A stretch of 6,617 nucleotides of DNA from Chamaesiphon sp. (GTDB taxonomy: Bacteria; Cyanobacteriota; Cyanobacteriia; Cyanobacteriales; Chamaesiphonaceae), in assembly GCA_026785875.1 (NCBI GenBank), contig JAJAZF010000045.1:1-6617 (forward strand), written 5' to 3'. Made by a program: the position numbers and the translations under genes. This document shows positions 4,997 through 6,617 of the stretch, in pieces. Position 1 is the stretch's first letter. Every line of letters begins with the position of its first letter. Under the pieces are notes generated by a model. It worked only from the letters and a program-made list of their open reading frames with translations. It had not been told where the DNA came from and did no database searches.

Positions 4997-5989
4997 ATGC
5001 GAAAACTCCTATTTCTCTTACCTGGAACCACCCAAAAATTTCACTGTGGGGGCTTATTTGCCGAACTGAAAACGATCGAACTAGTCAAGCAGATCTGTCC
5101 CGCTGAAATTGTCACCTATCGCCAACGAGAGCCAGATAAAGCGTATTTAGATGACATCTTGGCACGCAAACCACAGGATACGATCTTCGTCGTGAGTTGG
5201 GGCTTTGATGTACCCAAACTAGTCGCTCGGTTGCGGGGCTACCCGACAATTTATCACGCCCATAGTGCCGAATATGGCTTTCGCCTCCCACCACAGATTC
5301 CGATTGTCTCTGTCAGTCGGAATACACTAGGCTATTGGGGACAAAGATCGCCTCACGCGCTATTATACTACTTGCCCAATCAAATTTCCGATGAGTTTGT
5401 CAATCGACAAGCAGACAGATCGATCGATGTTTTGGTGCATTCGCGCAAATCTTCTGACTATCTCTTAAAACAATTAATTCCCGCACTTCAGCCCCATTGT
5501 CAAGTCGAAATTATCGAAGGGTTTGTCGATAGTTTATCAGAGTTATTCAATCGATCGCGCGTATATTTATACGACTCCGCCGAGTATTGGGCAACTCAAG
5601 GCGTAACTGAAGGATTTGGACTACAACCTTTAGAAGCGATCGCGTGTGGCTGTCAGGTATTTTCTAGTGTCAATCATGGGTTATCTGATTATTTAGATCC
5701 AGGATTTAATTGTCACAAAATTGCGGGTTTTAGTACCGCTTACGATGTCGAACGCATTTTAAATGTAGTTAAGTCTGCTGTACCAGTCAATAATTTGGAA
5801 TCCCTACTTGCTGAATATCGAACTGAGAATATCTTGTCGCGGCTCCAAGTGATTTTGAGCGAGATCGATCGTTTTTTCGATCGCGTTAATCTGGATAATT
5901 CCGACATGTTAGATTTTAGCGATCGCCGAATTTTGCAGTTGAGATTACTAAAAACACTCAAGAGTATTCAAAAGAAGCTTAAACTCTAA
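4997..5989 (+). CDS. GT-B fold glycosyltransferase (GT4-like), substrate unknown
   Basis: A 330-residue protein from the ATG at 4997. The frame stays open upstream with an ATG at 4982 and a GTG at 4964; 4997 is preferred because MRKLLFLLPGT begins the first beta strand, but 4982 has a possible GGGGA ribosome site (4966-4970). The N-terminal half shows a Gly-Gly loop (FHCGGLFAEL, Gly18-Gly19), FVVSWGFDVPKLV, and YHAHSAEYGF (His87, His89). The C-terminal half carries the retaining GT-B signature EGFGLQPLEAIACG with the two glutamates of the E-x7-E motif at 205 and 213, which in GT4 enzymes contacts the nucleotide-sugar donor. The last 20 residues (RRILQLRLLK...KKLKL) form a basic amphipathic tail that may hold the enzyme at the membrane surface (inference). 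No signal peptide or membrane span is evident. Neither neighbour is a cell-envelope gene, so the acceptor cannot be inferred. Confidence 0.85.
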   Translation: MRKLLFLLPGTTQKFHCGGLFAELKTIELVKQICPAEIVTYRQREPDKAYLDDILARKPQDTIFVVSWGFDVPKLVARLRGYPTIYHAHSAEYGFRLPPQIPIVSVSRNTLGYWGQRSPHALLYYLPNQISDEFVNRQADRSIDVLVHSRKSSDYLLKQLIPALQPHCQVEIIEGFVDSLSELFNRSRVYLYDSAEYWATQGVTEGFGLQPLEAIACGCQVFSSVNHGLSDYLDPGFNCHKIAGFSTAYDVERILNVVKSAVPVNNLESLLAEYRTENILSRLQVILSEIDRFFDRVNLDNSDMLDFSDRRILQLRLLKTLKSIQKKLKL

Positions 5990-6310
5990 TTTTGAAATGT
6001 TTGTATAGAACCCATTTGAGATCTTTTAGTGGGGAGGGCGGGTTCGTTCAATATCGATTGGTAAAATCGATATTAGCTAGCATAGACCCGCCCCTACGAC
6101 TCATAGATGAAATGTAGGGGCGGGTTTATGCTAGAAATTTCTGCCTAGCACTAGTAAATCCAAACAAACCCGCCCATCTTCACCAATATCTGTCCATCGA
6201 CACAGGCTTTGACTGCTTTGGGCACAGAGATGGTGAGGTAAGTCATAAAGATTGTCTGGACGATTCTCCAGGGGAGAGGCTCCGCCAACGAACTTGTTGA
6301 ATTATAACTT
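5990..6310. other. 321-base intergenic region with a 140-base structured element
   Basis: The main content is the inverted-repeat element at 6036-6175. After it, 6176-6310 holds a small hairpin TCTCC/GGAGA (6265-6277) and no recognisable gene. A 31-codon ORF exists on the minus strand (6246 down to 6151) but overlaps the element. No standard terminator is visible directly after the glycosyltransferase gene, so the element itself may end or protect that transcript. Confidence 0.65.
6036..6175. repeat. 140-base MITE-like element with terminal inverted repeats and internal palindromes
   Basis: The ends are inverted repeats of 13 bases with one mismatch: GGGCGGGTTCGTT (6036-6048) and AACAAACCCGCCC (6163-6175). 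Inside are a perfect 9-base hairpin AATATCGAT/ATCGATATT (6050-6058, 6066-6074) and a 21-base-arm inverted repeat (6077-6097 with 6114-6134, a single G-T mismatch that would pair as G-U in RNA, 16-base loop). The core GGGCGGGTT or its complement occurs at both ends and in both arms of the inner palindrome, so the element looks built from repeated copies of one motif. Folded as RNA it makes an outer stem closing two hairpins. No flanking target-site duplication and no transposase are seen, so calling it a transposon derivative is inference. Confidence 0.7.
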
Positions 6311-6617
6311 ATGACTCAGATGAATCTAATCGATAGTACAGAACCAGTTATTCCCACCGAGTGGTTCGCTCGATCGGCTGTAACGATCGCACCAGAATTA
6401 ATCGGCTGTACATTGGTGCGCCAACTTCCCGACGGTACACAATTACGCGGATTAATTGTCGAAACCGAAGCGTATCAAGAAGGAGATCCGGCTTGTCATG
6501 CCTATCGCAAACAAACCAAGCGCAATCAGATTATGTTTGGCGATCCTGGCTATGTCTATGTGTATTTGATTTATGGGATCTATCACTGCGTCAATGTCGT
6601 CACCGATCGATCTGGTG
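6311..6617 (+). CDS. mpg: DNA-3-methyladenine glycosylase (Mpg/AAG family), 3'-truncated
   Basis: The frame runs from ATG at 6311 off the end of the window: 102 codons plus one base, about half of the usual 200-residue bacterial protein. The family excises alkylated purines such as 3-methyladenine and hypoxanthine from DNA, the first step of base excision repair. VETEAYQEGDPACHAYR carries the catalytic Glu53 (equivalent to Glu125 of human AAG), the base-pocket Tyr55 and His63. PGYVYVYLIYGIYHCVNVV matches the family block with the pocket Tyr85 and the intercalating Tyr88 (human Tyr159 and Tyr162). RNQIMFG is the conserved turn before it. A second ATG at 6320 (MNLIDSTEP) is an alternative start; no clear Shine-Dalgarno favours either. 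The gene is on the same strand as the glycosyltransferase but separated by the 140-base repeat element, so it probably has its own promoter. Confidence 0.94.
   Translation, partial: MTQMNLIDSTEPVIPTEWFARSAVTIAPELIGCTLVRQLPDGTQLRGLIVETEAYQEGDPACHAYRKQTKRNQIMFGDPGYVYVYLIYGIYHCVNVVTDRSG

Noticed and set aside
4953..5105. ATG at 4953 opening a 50-codon frame (MLERGDNRHD...)
   Set aside because: It runs out of frame into the glycosyltransferase gene and shows no known motif; the glycosyltransferase frame carries the conserved blocks.
6151..6246. 31-codon ORF on the minus strand starting MTYLTISVPKAVKAC
   Set aside because: It is short, unrecognised, lacks a clear ribosome site and its 3' end runs into the terminal repeat of the 140-base element; chance is more likely.

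Overview
The window looks like cyanobacterial chromosome. Four perfect copies of the HIP1 palindrome GCGATCGC (541-548, 4207-4214, 5636-5643, 5919-5926) and many near-copies are scattered through the genes. The signalling genes are of cyanobacterial type (a PAS histidine kinase coupled to an Rcp1-like receiver), and the gaps carry heptanucleotide tandem repeats and palindromic repeats of the kind common in filamentous and larger unicellular cyanobacteria. The genus cannot be fixed from this sequence alone.

All genes are on the + strand. Positions 1-3138 are a signalling block: the 3' part of a PAS histidine kinase, an Rcp1/CheY-like single-domain response regulator overlapping it by four bases (ATGA), then, after a repeat-filled gap, a receiver-histidine kinase hybrid with the receiver at its N-terminus. 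The natural reading is a phosphorelay in which the first kinase phosphorylates the small regulator and possibly also the receiver of the second kinase. The input signal lies upstream of the window or in the PAS domain and is unknown.

Positions 3139-3642 are a 504-base gap with a heptanucleotide repeat, three structured inverted-repeat modules and a tandem 9-mer. It leads into hemE (uroporphyrinogen decarboxylase, tetrapyrrole synthesis for heme and chlorophyll), which is followed by a plausible Rho-independent terminator. A roughly 300-base AT-rich gap with a strong Shine-Dalgarno sequence and a 12-codon ORF precedes an orphan GT-B glycosyltransferase. A 321-base gap then holds a 140-base element with terminal inverted repeats and an internal 21-base-arm palindrome. 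The window ends inside an Mpg/AAG-type DNA-3-methyladenine glycosylase gene.

Only the first two genes form a clear operon. hemE, the glycosyltransferase and the glycosylase look like unrelated neighbours separated by repeat-rich spacers. The coding part is ordinary. The unusual material is in the four gaps, three of which hold multi-hairpin elements, two of them sharing a CCCGCCC/GGGCGGG core.
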